A DNA stretch of 64,000 bases from Rosa chinensis (lineage: Eukaryota > Streptophyta > Magnoliopsida > Rosales > Rosaceae): the NCBI RefSeq assembly GCF_002994745.2, contig NC_037088.1:1555001-1619000 (forward strand), given 5' to 3'. The translations under genes were made by a program, and so were the position numbers. This document shows positions 1 through 11,715 of this stretch, piece after piece. The notes beneath the pieces were generated by a model. The model was not told the origin of the DNA. It did not search any database and saw nothing but the letters and a program-made list of their open reading frames with translations. How positions within the stretch are numbered: the stretch's first letter is position 1; each line of letters starts with the position of its first letter.

Positions 1-640
1 ATCATTGTTAGAGGTCCTCGACCAAACGCTCTATACGACTTCATACTTTTACCTCAATACATTTCAACAATAATGATCAATCTTTACATGTTTTATCTTA
101 TCACTTTTCTTTACCGGTATTTATATTTCCTGCACTTTACATTACCATCTTTAATTACATTCTAGCCATTTATCTTTTCGCTTGTTACTTTGCTTCACTT
201 GATTTCCCGTGGTTTACATTCATGTTCTTTACTTTGCATGCACTTTCTTTTATACTATTTATGTGTTGTTGTTTACTTTGCGTTATTTACTTTATGCAAA
301 TATTAAGAAAATCATAAAAGAATCATCGTCACCTCACTTTCACATTCACTCACCGAGTTACACAGCACGGAGACTGCGGCTAGGTAAGGTCGATCCATGC
401 TAAAGTTCTTGCATCCAAGGCAGAGAGAACCCTGCGACCTAGATCAATCCTTCCTCAGCCCACAATCAATTAATCATAAGTCAGATCGGCGCAAGATCTA
501 CAAATAGAACAAAACCTCGTTTGGCCTCCAATTGCGAGTTACCATGCTCGCGCACACATCACCACACCAGAAAGACACGTGTAAGCCAAAGAAGACCTCA
601 GTCCAGTGACACATGGCCGAGACAATTTTTGAGCGAACAG
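1..640. other. AT-rich stretch without a recognisable gene
   Basis: No exon-like reading frame with splice sites and no clear terminal repeat could be found. The first 330 bases are T-rich, and the rest (about 340-640) has mixed composition that stops abruptly where the repeat at about 640 begins. It may be the body of an older retroelement, but I could not recognise a family. Confidence 0.4.
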
Positions 641-1990
641 CAAGTCAAAAGATAAGGAGGCTAGTGGCTAGAATATGTTTGTTGCTTGGCTTGATGAGAG
701 TTGTCAGCCAAATAGCCACTCTTAAGTATAAGGGGTACAAGTAATAGTATAGAGATTTAAGAATGATTGTCGAGCCCACGAGGATTGAATTTCTTTCACT
801 AGCTAGGGGTGTGAACCTAATGAGAGCTAGATTATGCAAGTGTACAATCCCGAACCTAGAATCACAAGGAAATTTAGGCTCATGGTGAGTATGTACAAGA
901 TGGAGTAGTGATTCGATTTTGATTTTTGTAGATAGTTTTGAATTGAAAACAACTAGATGCTCAAATGTAAACTAAATTACTCTAAACTCAACTAGTGATC
1001 TAATGGATGAAAGTTAGGATTTAGATTGTCTAGCACTAACCTCCCTTGCAAGTATTGAAACATATCCATATGAATGATTCTAAATTAATCAACCAAATTC
1101 TCTACTTGCATCCCTCTAGGGTATGACAAGGGACATGCTCATTTTGTGATATTAAGCAACTCCTCTTAGGTGTAGTACTTAACTATACTTAAGTCATGCA
1201 TTTCAATCCGGTTAGATATCTAGTGCATTATCCTAAGTGCATAAAGTTTAGAGATCATGAAGAAATCATGCAAACCACCAAGCTTATCTCTAAGTGATTG
1301 TAATTCACAACCCTTACATGCACACCTAGTGTGTTTTCATGCTTTAACATTCAAAAATTACCAAGCTTTGAACATTATACCATGACATGGCAAACACACA
1401 TACTCAAAGTGGTAAAGTTTAAGCATATGCATTCAACTCTTGAACTAGCATGTAGACATGTTAAAGAAAATTGCATCACATCATATTATAGCATCAATTC
1501 ATACAAGATTGGCTAGGGCTTTCAACCCTAGCCCTAAGAAAGTAACAACTAATTCATAATCATACAAATTAGCATCAAATATGTAATATACATCAAGGTA
1601 AATTAAATAGTTAAGCTTGCAAAATTGATGGCTAGATCCTCGTTCTCCTTGATTGCTCCTTGGATCCTCCTTGATGGTACGTGGAATGAATAGATTATGA
1701 ACTTCTTGTTGATGATGAATGAATTATGGAGATGAAGATATGGTGTTCCTTTGGCTAACTTTGAGTGGTAGTGATAGAGTTTATTGTGGTGGAAGATGGT
1801 AGTTGTGGTGTTGATGATTAAGGAGATGGAGTAGTATGTGTATTATGAGTTTGGATTTTGGGAGGTGGAGATGGAGATGGAGGTTTTGTGGTGGAGATGA
1901 AGAGAGAAATGAGATGTCATGGGGTGGTATGGGTGATGCTTTGTTGAATGGGGGAAGAGATGATTATATAGGAAAGAGAGAAGTGTAAAA
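640..1990 (-). repeat. Non-coding LTR-type repeat family, copy A
   Basis: This stretch aligns by eye with 15,335-16,379 plus 24,829-25,500 in the same orientation, and with 8,600-10,430 in the opposite orientation. Shared landmarks are the 'cccacgaggatt' block near 775, the 'taaactaaattactctaaac' block near 970, and the purine-rich GGAGATGGAG tract near 1,820-1,960. No copy carries a long reading frame, so this looks like a non-autonomous (LARD-like) retroelement rather than a gene. The homology with copy C starts sharply near the AAGATAAGG at about 650. The family name is unknown to me. Confidence 0.7.
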
Positions 1991-3690
1991 GAGGGTGAGA
2001 GAAAACAATCAAAATAAAGAAAGATTTTATCTTTTTGTGAGATCAGTAAAAATATTGCATTCTTCTTATTCGATGCTGATGATAGAGACCTTTATTCTTT
2101 CTTGGAGTGTTTTCTTCTGCTTGTTATTCGGATGTTTAACTGTTGGCATTCCTAGTTTAAACCTGACCAAGAGCCATTCTACTGACAATGATAGATAGGG
2201 CAGTTCTGTACTTTTGAAATCCATACTGCACCTTGCCAGTAGTTATACTTGGTGAGAAGTTTATCTAGGGACATGTCATATGTAAAGCCCTAAACCTAGG
2301 CCTGCATATGCAAAATAGATTTTACATCAATGCTGAATGAGGAGGCTTCAAAGCATTCATTAAGGTCTTTTAGGGAACCAGCGTTTACTGATCCTATTGT
2401 GATTAACTGGCCACGGATAACATCAGTGAATATATGAATGTTATATTTTGTATTATACATGTCTTGTTAATGTTTTGCATTATCAATAGAACTATTACTC
2501 TTAAACCAATTTGGAAAGTTTGAGACTCATGGACTCTGCAGGGTTGGTGTTAATAGGACTGTAGCTTTTTCAGGATGGTCTTCAACTCTTTATTGCTCGA
2601 GTCAGACTAATTTTGTTGATGTTTTGGGCATTGATTCTCACAGATTTTCTTAATGTTTTTGGCTTCTGAAATGAATCCCTAATTGTGAGATATGGTGCTG
2701 ATACTAATATATTTTCCTTATCTTTTCTGTTCAAAAAAAAATTGGTACCAGTTCATTTTACTAACTCTCATCTCTTCTCTTATCAGATCATACCAACAGT
2801 GATGATATGTTGACTGGAGCATGAATCCTGGTGAGGAAGCAATGATCCACATTCCTGATGGATTAAAGGAAGAATGTATATTTAGATTCATAATTAGCAG
2901 TGGTCAATGGACAATTGCTGAAGTGGGTTTTTTTTGTTGTAGTCATGATCTATTCTAAATTGAGAGATTATGAACATTTTTTCTGTTTAATGGAAGTCAT
3001 GGATTGTGTGTTATGCTTAAGTGTTGAATTTTGATTTATCAGCTGTAACGGTTAGTTGACTGCTCGGATAGATGCCCATTGAGAAATTTAATTATTTTTT
3101 TTAAATATAATTTTATAGAGTCACCAATCAATTTTTGGGACTCACAATTTACTCACTATTGTTTTGGTTGGTAAGTTTGTTGGGTCTTTGTCACGCCAGC
3201 AAAAGAAACCAACAACAATTAGTGTTTAAAACTGTGCCCATTGATCCAATTCACACCATTCAAAATGGTGTGTGAAGCCCACTTTTGTGGTAGTGACCCT
3301 GCCCATGAAGGCCAAGACTTTACTAACTGATTGATCGATCCTGTGGATTGCGTACTCAGAAATCAGAATTCATTTCAAATACTTATTTTTAAAAACAATG
3401 ATTACATGGGAGAATGATAGGAGTTCAACAGAAAATGATGAATGACTATGGGAGTTGCCGTTAACAATTTGCTTTTTATGGGTTTGCTGTTTGCTACTAC
3501 TCCTGTATCATCAGAGACCTGTGACGATTGGCACGAAGCAGTTGAGAAAACAAACGTCTTTCTGTTTCCTTTTGTCAAATAGTTTTTCTAGAGTCATTGT
3601 ATGAGTTTAGCCAATATAAACTGATGAGAATATATGAAGGAAGGCCATAGGATTAAGCGAACAAGATTGTTGATGTGTATCAATTAATAA
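1990..3690. other. Intergenic stretch; possible decayed exon at 2,821-2,935
   Basis: No gene can be supported. At 2,821 an ATG opens about 38 codons of protein-like sequence (starting MNPGEEAMIHIPDG) right after an AG that could be a splice acceptor. It runs into intron-like T-rich sequence and nothing continues it. It could be a relic exon of an unrecognised gene. Confidence 0.3.
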
Positions 3691-3955
3691 TTCGATCAGT
3701 TAAGTATTAATTTAATGGATTAAATACCGTTTTGTCCTTGAACTTTTACTGAGAAAAAAAAAAAATACTTCAGTCTCTGTCCCTCTAATTTCACATGTTT
3801 AATCCTTATACTCTCAATTTTGGACCAATAGGTCCATTCTGTTACTCTCCATCCAAAAACTCTGTTAAATTACTGACATGGCATTCCTTCCACACCAAAA
3901 TATCTATTATATCCTCACTTACTCTTTTTTTTTAATTTATAATTGCATTAAAGCT
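3690..3955 (+). repeat. Single arm of an inverted-repeat DNA element
   Basis: The text around 3,720-3,900 ('taccgttttgtccttgaac', 'ccgt/ctgttaaattactgac') has the style of the terminal arms of long-TIR plant elements such as those at 4,909-6,127 and 59,022-59,724. No opposing arm was found, so it is probably truncated by the palindrome cluster that follows. Confidence 0.35.
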
Positions 3956-4160
3956 AGTACGGTTCAGGTTTGACAGATTCAGTTCGTCCATTAATTTAAG
4001 CAAGTTAGATACCTTAAACATCATCAATTTGGTTGAAAATTTGCAGAGATGATCTATATATTAGTACCTAAAAACTGAACGGTCGAGATGTGAATATGTG
4101 ACTAAAAAGTGACCCTAAACTCTAAATGCGCATTTTAACTTCAAAGCGGAGCTCCGCTCT

Positions 4161-4196
<36 letters not shown>

Positions 4197-4868
4197 ACAT
4201 GTGTGAAGTTCGAGTTTTGAGTCACTTTTCGGTCGCATATCCACATCTCGACCGTTCTGTTTTTAGGTACTAGTGTATAGATCATCTCTGTAAATTTTCA
4301 GCCAAATTGATGATCGTTAAGGCATTGATAACTGCTTTAAAGCTAGTACGGTTCAGGTTGACAGATTCAATCCGTCCATTAGTTTAAGCTAGTTAGATAC
4401 CTTAACGATCATCAATTTGGCTGAAAATTTGCAGAGATAATCTATACACTAATACCTAAAAACTGAACGGTCGAGATGTGGATATGCGACCGAAAAATGA
4501 CCCTATCCAGAGCGGAGCTCCGCTTTGAAATTAATGTGTGAAGTTCGTGTTTTCGGTCGCATATCCACATCTCGACCGTTCAGTTTTTAGGTACTAGTGT
4601 ATAGATTATCTCTGCAAATTTTCAGCCAAATTGATGATCGTTAAGGTATCTAACTAGCTTAAACTAATGGACGGATTGAATCTGTCAACCTGAACCGTAC
4701 TAGCTTTAAAGCAGTTATCAATGCCTTAACGATCATCAATTTGGCTGAAAATTTACAGAGATGATCTATACACTAGTACCTAAAAACAGAACGGTCGAGA
4801 TGTGGATATGCGACCGAAAAGTGACTCAAAACTCGAACTTCACACGTTAATTTCAAAGCGGAGCTCCG

Positions 4869-4870
<2 letters not shown>
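3955..4870. repeat. Giant palindrome 1 seated in TA microsatellite
   Basis: After a (TA)n tract (4,163-4,192), the sequence from about 4,197 to about 4,535 is repeated in reverse complement from about 4,535 to 4,850, giving arms of more than 300 bp with few mismatches. The centre carries the self-complementary GAGCGGAGCTCCGCTT block (about 4,510-4,525), which recurs at the outer edges (4,146-4,160 and 4,857-4,870). A further half unit in inverted orientation lies at 3,955-4,160. A related single unit occurs at 28,853-29,090, also beside (TA)n. It resembles elements described as Micron-like (MITEs bounded by TA microsatellites); that assignment is inferred. Confidence 0.75.

Positions 4871-4908
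<38 letters not shown>
4871..4908. repeat. (TA)n microsatellite
   Basis: An uninterrupted AT dinucleotide tract of about 19 units separates palindrome 1 from palindrome 2. Confidence 0.97.
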
Positions 4909-4910
<2 letters not shown>

Positions 4911-6123
4911 GTTTTTATCATAGGTGGGGTCTGAACTATGTCTGACCGGACTGAATGGTACCTGGACTTTTAAAATGATCAAATAGGTACCTGAACTTCC
5001 AAAACCACATCATTAAGGTACTTCCGTCTATATTCCGTTAATCCTCCGTTAATTACAGGGATAAATCAGACATTTCACCCAAATTGACCACTAAAATGAC
5101 TGTTATAACCTCATCTGACATTTTGTCCATTTCCCTCCTTTCTATCTTAATTTCCCTCCAAAAAAATTGACTCTTCCCCCAACACTATTCAATGTAAAAC
5201 TTTTCATCAAATTTTACCTCCAATTATTGTCTTTCGATAAATAAAAATCAACATCTCAACATCAAGTTTTCTTGAATAATTTTTATTGTTCTTCAAAAAT
5301 TAGCCTAACATAATGAAATACCAAATTATTCAAGTTTTACCTCCAATTATTGTCTTTCGATAATAAAATTAGCCTAACATAATGAAATACCAAAATAATT
5401 CTAACATAATAAAACTTTTCATCAAATTTTACCTCCAATTATTGTCTTTCGATAAATAATAATCAACATCTCAACATCAAGTTTTCTTGAATAATTTTTA
5501 TTGTTCTTCAAAAATTAGCCTAACATAATGAAATACCAAAATAATTTTTATGTTAGGCTAATTTTTGAAGAACAATAAAAATTATTCAAGAAAACTTGAT
5601 GTTGAGATGTTGATTATTATTTATCGAAAGACAATAAAATTATTTTGGTATTTCATTATGTTAGGCTAATTTTATTATCGAAAGACAATAATTGGAGGTA
5701 AAACTTGAATAATTTGGTATTTCATTATGTTAGGCTAATTTTTGAAGAACAATAAAAATTATTCAAGAAAACTTGATGTTGAGATGTTGATTTTTATTTA
5801 TCGAAAGACAATAATTGGAGGTAAAATTTGATGAAAAGTTTTACATGAATAGTGTTGGGGAAGAGTCAATTTTTTTGGAGGGAAATTAAGATAGAAAGGA
5901 GGGAAATGGACAAAATGTCAGATGAGGTTATAACAGTAATTTTAGTGGTCAATTTGGGTGAAATGTCTGATTTATCCCTGCAATTAACGGAAGATTAACG
6001 GAATATAGACGGAAGTACCTTAATGATGTGGTTTTGGAAGTTCAGGTACCTATTTGATCATTTTAAAAGTCCAGGTACCATTCAGTCCGGTCAGACATAG
6101 TTCAGACCCCACCTATGATAAAA

Positions 6124-6127
<4 letters not shown>
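4909..6127. repeat. Giant palindrome 2 (long-TIR element), 1.2 kb
   Basis: The left arm starts GGGTTTTTATCATAGGTGGG at 4,909, and its reverse complement ends the element at 6,127. The arms are about 600 bp with only scattered differences, around a loop of about 25 bp near 5,540. Each arm contains internal duplications of an 'aattattgtctttcgataa' unit (5,222, 5,343, 5,438 on the left). Both ends abut (TA)n (4,871-4,908 and 6,129-6,162), so no unambiguous target duplication can be read. No protein is encoded. It is probably a non-autonomous Mutator-like or foldback element. Confidence 0.85.

Positions 6128-6162
<35 letters not shown>
6128..6162. repeat. (TA)n microsatellite
   Basis: A TA dinucleotide tract follows palindrome 2 and mirrors the tract before it. 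Confidence 0.95.
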
Positions 6163-6167
<5 letters not shown>

Positions 6168-6411
6168 TTGAAATTTCTTTCAAATTAAGCTGGTGAACAA
6201 AATTTGGTTTTACCTTTAAGTATGAGCTAGTTAATTATATTGACTAAACATAACTACATGTGAAGTTTCTCCACTAGAAGACGAAGATCTATCTTTACTA
6301 TAATAGTCCATTTATATCGTTTTGACACACTTTATGAACTTCATAAGTATTTCTTTTTTCTTCGGTATACATTTACTTTTTGTCTTCTATAAGATGTAGA
6401 GAGCCAACATT

Positions 6412-6953
6412 CAGGGACGGAACCTTAAATTTAAGTTGAAGGGGGCTAATTTTACCTTACCTTATGATGCTGTCAAGTTGTCCTAAGTTCATATAAAGCT
6501 TATTTGTTGTACTTTGACTTCGGTGAGTTCGTATGAATTTAATGGCTTCATGCAGCAAAACTATTCTGTTAGCATCTACATCTACTCAGTACCTAGAGCA
6601 TCAGTGCCGGTAGCATCAAGATTTGACTGAAATTTCAGTTTGATTGATTTTTCATTAGTAGTTTGGGACTTGCGGCTTAGCTTCTTTTGATTTCTTTGTG
6701 ATTGGTCGAAGTTTTCAAAATATACGTTTTATCATTTCAGGATACTGTACTTCGCTTGTATCAATTTTTTAATATTTTTGTATTAGCATGTATTTACTCA
6801 TATATAGTTGTTTTTCTCATGCTTTTCTCAAATCTTCCCTCTATCTTCATGCATTTTCTTGCTTCTATACATTAAATATATAGAAGATTTTTTTTTCTAA
6901 ATATAATGGGGGGTGCTGCAGCACATCCCAGCACCCCCTAGGTTCCATGCTTG
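6412..6953. mobile_element. Non-autonomous hAT-type element, 542 bp
   Basis: It starts CAGGGACGGAACCT and ends with the reverse complement of CAAGCATGGAACCTAGGG, giving imperfect hAT-style terminal repeats. It is flanked by an 8-bp duplication with one mismatch, CCAACATT (6,404-6,411) and CCAACATC (6,954-6,961). A subterminal G/C hairpin (GGGGGTGCTG / CAGCACCCCC, 6,909-6,938) lies near the right end. There is no transposase frame. Confidence 0.75.
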
Positions 6954-7073
6954 CCAACATCTTGAAGCAAGCTAACTTTCTGAGCAAGTAAAAGAATGCA
7001 TCACTTTCAAGTTGACGTACGACACAAACAAATGTTAAAAATTCCGACAGCTAAAAGTTTACTATATTAGGTT

Positions 7074-7910
7074 TAAGGACTGAAAAATCGATAATATCCT
7101 CGAAATTTCCACTATATTTCCATTTTCTTAGGATCTCGATAAATCTTTGACTTACCAAGAGAATATCGAGAGAAATTTTCGAAATTTCATGATATTTCCG
7201 GAAATATTGGAAATTTTCTTGATATTTCCGAAAATATTCAAAATTTTCGCGAAATTTCAAGATTATCGCCACCTCTTGCGATATGTGGCTCGTGAAAACT
7301 AGCCCTTGTCCTTATCCAATCTGACTAAATTGATAACATCTAAAGAGGAAAACTTTAAAAATTTATAGGGTCATGTATTACTCTGTGTCGTTTTCCTCCA
7401 TGCTTATAAATCTTTTAATTATTTAATTTGCTAACTAGTAAACATTTGGCTCTATTAAAAAAAAAAAACTTTTCTATGTATTTCAATGGACCATTTTCTA
7501 CTTCTTTTTCTGTTTATTTGAAGACTGATTTTTTTTTTTTAACATTTGTATTTAATTGTAAAATATTATTATAATTAATAATTAACTCTCATAATCTTCT
7601 ATTTAAATCAATTTTGAGAATTCTCATGTAGAATTTCATATCTTTGTCATGTCAGTGTATCTTATTATACTCCAAATTACTACAATCATTATACAATTAA
7701 GTTCATCAAACACTTTTTTTGAAATATTATAGGTAACTGATCATGTAAACATTTCATAAAAATTCATTAATGATTTTCATGTTACTTTCTAAATTTCCAT
7801 CATTTTTTTTTTCAAAATTTACTTAGATCGAAATTTCCTCGATATTTCCATCGAAATTTCCATTTTTTTTACTATCGATATTTCCTCGATATTCGATATT
7901 TTAGTCCTTG
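7074..7910. mobile_element. Non-autonomous hAT-type element, 837 bp
   Basis: A perfect 8-bp duplication, ATTAGGTT (7,066-7,073 and 7,911-7,918), flanks terminal repeats TAAGGACTGAAAAATCG at the left and the reverse complement of CAAGGACTAAAATATCG at the right. The subterminal regions are rich in repeats of the GATATTTCC / GGAAATTTC type (7,080-7,260 and 7,830-7,900), as is usual for transposase-binding ends. The interior is AT-rich and has no coding capacity; the small minus-strand frame at 7,051-7,272 is made of these repeats. Confidence 0.85.
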
Positions 7911-8185
7911 ATTAGGTTTTCTAGCAATCAATTTAACCATTCATTGATAATGCACGTGATGATGTGATATATAAATATGATACCCAGAGATGGGACGGCC
8001 AAGAAGGAATGCAACCTAGTCGATCGCCTATTAGGACCTATTTATTCTAATTTATTTTTTTTCAAGGTTATACCTTTATAGATTTATGTATGGATCGCAT
8101 CAATTGTATGTGCTTATTTTTTATTTACTACTTTTAGTCCTTGCAATGAGTCTTGTTCATAGTTAACCGAAAAATTGAAACATTA

Positions 8186-8455
8186 TTTTTTTTTTGAAAT
8201 ATAAGTTGATTTCATTAGATCAACAGTCAATAGGCTAGAGTCTACCATAACTTACATAAGCAAAACGCAGCAAGAAAAACCGAACTAAACTATCTAAGCT
8301 AGAGCAGATCATTATAATCTCTGAGACACTCGCATTTAAGCAAGCATATCTAATAATTCATAAACTTCGCCCTCTGCGGAAAGGAAATCATTCAACTAGC
8401 TATTCCTTGTCAATCACGAAATTGTGGTACAAGCAAGAAACTAGAAACTGTTGGA
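8186..8455 (-). mobile_element. LINE-type retroposon 3' end (minus strand)
   Basis: Read on the minus strand, the segment ends '...ctaatgaaatcaacttatatttc' followed by a run of A (plus-strand poly-T at 8,187-8,196). This is the usual look of a 5'-truncated LINE or retrogene 3' end. The upstream limit is uncertain and no target duplication was confirmed. Confidence 0.45.
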
Positions 8456-8599
8456 TCATAATTCATATACATATTTGTGCCCTAAAACATAAAAATTACT
8501 TATTCTAAAGTCCAATTTGATGTTGACTAATTCAATTTCATTATTTTCTTAATCTTGTACTTTACTTAATCTTTGTGTTTATTTATATATTTTTATTTT

Positions 8600-10430
8600 T
8601 CTTATCATGTTAGGAAATAATGGAGAAGAGAAAGTGAGCTAGACAAGAAAGGAGGGTAGCCGCCTGACCAAACGAACTCTGAATGAGTTGAAACTTTTCA
8701 GTTTCATCCTAGAAATCCCAAGGATCATTTGTTATGAAGAATACTAGAGCTAGTTTTTAGTGGAAAGTCTTCAAACAGTCGGTCCAATTTTCTGAAAGAC
8801 GAAAACTGGAAAACCTGACCTGTACTTATTTCAGAAGCATTTACGGCCAAACCACAATGAATTTAACTCTAACATTTTACCAAGATAATATACACTCATG
8901 GAGGAACATTTGATATGAAGAAGTCAGAAGCCCATTCTAAATTCTTAGTGGAGAATTAATTGAAGGAATTAAGGAGCAGAAAGTGACCTAAAACCAGCTC
9001 AACATTCATCATGTTCATGTTTCCCACCCACATAAAGAAAGCTAGATGCTTTTCTCTTTTTCCTTGGATATATTTTTCTATTCCAATCTCTTTAATAGAT
9101 CATCAACACTCCCATACTCCACCTTCATGCTTTGTTTTTATTCATCATTACTTCCCTCTTTTTCTTCTCTATATAAGGCACCACCATACCACTCCATAAA
9201 CATCTTCTTTCTCTCTTCATCTCCTTCATAAAAACCTCCATATCCACCTCCCAAAATCCAAACTCATACTATCCATACTACTCTATCTCCTCCATCACCA
9301 CCACCATTTATTATCCTCTACCTCCATTAACACCATCACTACTACATCATTTCTCCACTCTCTTTTCTATCATCATTTTCTCCATCTAGTCCACCTATTC
9401 ACACAATACATAATACAAGATTCACTATCTTTTATCATCAATGCTTCAAGAGCAAGAAGGAGAGGGAATCACCACCACCACCATCACCACCAAGATGTGA
9501 GCTTGGGGACCATCCAACACATCACTAAGCTAACTCTATCCCTTTTACTCTAGATTATATTTTGGTGTTTAATTTGATTATGAAGTTAGTATATGTAATT
9601 ATGAGTGAGTAGTACTTTGTTGGGGCTAGGGTTCAAAGCCCTAGCCAATCTTGTATGAATTGATGTTTTAATTTACATTTGATGTTATTTGTGATTTTCA
9701 TCTTCATATGCTAATTCAAGAAGTGAATGCATTCATTCAAACTTAACTACTTTGAATGTGTTGTGTTTGTCATCTCATCAAAAAATGTTTAGGGAGTAGT
9801 TAACCTTGAGCATTGATAGCATGATAGCATCCTCTATGTGCATGTGAAGGTTGTGAGTTAAAATCACCTAAATCTAGGATTGGTTTGCTTGCATAATTAT
9901 CTAAACTCAAAGCTTTATGCATCTAGGAACAATGAATTGAGACTTAACCGGTAATAGGATTTGTTCTTAGGTAGTTAATTCTAGACTTATCCGGTTGTAA
10001 TTGATAACATTAAAGGAGTTTAAGCCTTTGTAGTCTTATCTGGATGCAAAGAGGGTAATTGGAAAACTAGAATATCATCACTTGTATTTGAATTTCAATA
10101 CTTGCAAAGGAGGTTAGTGGTAGACAATCCAACCCCTAACTTCACCCATTATATTACTAGTTTAGTTTAGAGTAGTTTAGTTTACATTTGAGCATTTATT
10201 TTAATTTGGTTCACTATTCTATCCAACAAACAATTTCACTATCATCACAATGCACATACTCACTATGAGCCTAGATTTCCTTGTGAATTTAGGTTTGTGA
10301 TTGTACATTTGCATATTCTAGCTCTCCTTAGGTTAACACCCTAGCTAGTGAAAGGAATCCAATCCTCGTGGGTTCAACAACCTTTCTTGTACCCCTTATA
10401 CTTGAGGGTGGCTATTTGGTTAACAGAAAC
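8600..10430 (+). repeat. Non-coding LTR-type repeat family, copy B (inverted relative to A and C)
   Basis: The segment from about 9,290 to 10,425 is the reverse complement of copy C/D. For example, the block 'gtgtttaatttgattat' near 9,565 matches 16,185-16,205 inverted, and the ACCACCACCACCATCACC block near 9,472 matches 16,276-16,295. The 'cccctatact' end near 10,395 matches the start of copy C at about 15,415. At 9,385-9,430 it shows the uninterrupted version of the site into which the LTR element at 16,380-24,828 inserted. The small plus-strand frames at 9,011-9,231 are pyrimidine-rich repeat sequence, not genes. Confidence 0.7.
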
Positions 10431-11407
10431 GTCATAGAAGACTCATAGAGGTCCATTCACTCTCACATAAGCTTTACCCCAAGTACAGAAATTAAAAAAG
10501 AGCCAACTCTTTCCTTTTTGAGTTGGAGTGTTTCCCCACAAACTACTTCTTCTTTGGAGACTTGTTCTTCTCCTTACCCTCACCATGTTTTGAGGTCTTC
10601 TGCTTGTCACCAAAAGATGACTTATTCCTTCTGCCAATAGGTCATTCTTATTTCCACTTTACACTCCCAGAATGGGTCTCATCCTGTGCCAGATCCAGGC
10701 CAAGATTTTCATAATCAAGAATGAATCTCTTACCCACATCCAAACTCAATTTCAGCTTCTTTAGGGAGATAGTCAGATTGTCATCTCGCCCCCGACGCTT
10801 ACCAGTTATGTGCTCTAGAGTTCCTGTTGTCTCCTGAAGTTCACACACCACTCGGACTAGGATCTGGAGTCCGAAACACCAAGGGTGGTCATGGGGTAGG
10901 AACCCTAACTCTCACACCAGTATTGAGCCCGCTGCTACTAGCAGTGCCAGATGTTGACCTCGCCAAAACTCCTTGCACCGACGAGCCCCCAACCGTCGCC
11001 TCCGGCACCGTATTCTAGGACCCTAGAACAGTCCGTTAGGCTTCATCATCATCTTCATCCAGCGCCGACCCTGAGCACAGCAATTCCACATGCGTGACAA
11101 GTCCACAAACTAAACATCTCCTGAAAAGCTTGTCATATCAAAATTGGCATTGAAACTCGACCTCGATCATCCTCCACCAAGTACCACCACTTGAAAGGCA
11201 ATGGTTTGTTCAGCGAAATCTCAACCCTAATGCTGAGTTTCCCAGTCTTCTTAGCATTCTCATCAACTTCCTGGAAATCCCCCAGTGTGTATCCAATCAT
11301 GGTCATGACACATTCACACCGGAACGCCGGTAGGATTCCCTGAAGAGTTATCCAATACGATGCTATGGTCAGGGGCACTTTCTCCACCGGCATGATGCCA
11401 TCATACC

Positions 11408-11661
11408 CAAAGTTCTAAAAATCAGCCTAGGCAGTGCCTAGGCGCTAGGCACCTCCACCCCGTTCCGATTTTGGCCTAGTCGAGGGAGCTAGGCGCTGGG
11501 CAGAAAGTTGGCTGCCTAGGCGGTGCTGGGCGGTTCTGGGCGTTGCTGGGCTGTCCACGATTAGGCGGCTAGGCTGTCTCTTAAAACTTAAAAACCAAAT
11601 CGATGAAGAATCGAAGATAGGGTTCTTAGGTTCAAAATCAAAACGACGATACGTCGTCGTC

Positions 11662-11715
<54 letters not shown>

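Noticed and set aside
7051..7272. 73-codon minus-strand protein with repeated Phe-Arg-Lys-Tyr
   Set aside because: It is made of subterminal GATATTTCC-type repeats of the hAT element at 7,074-7,910.
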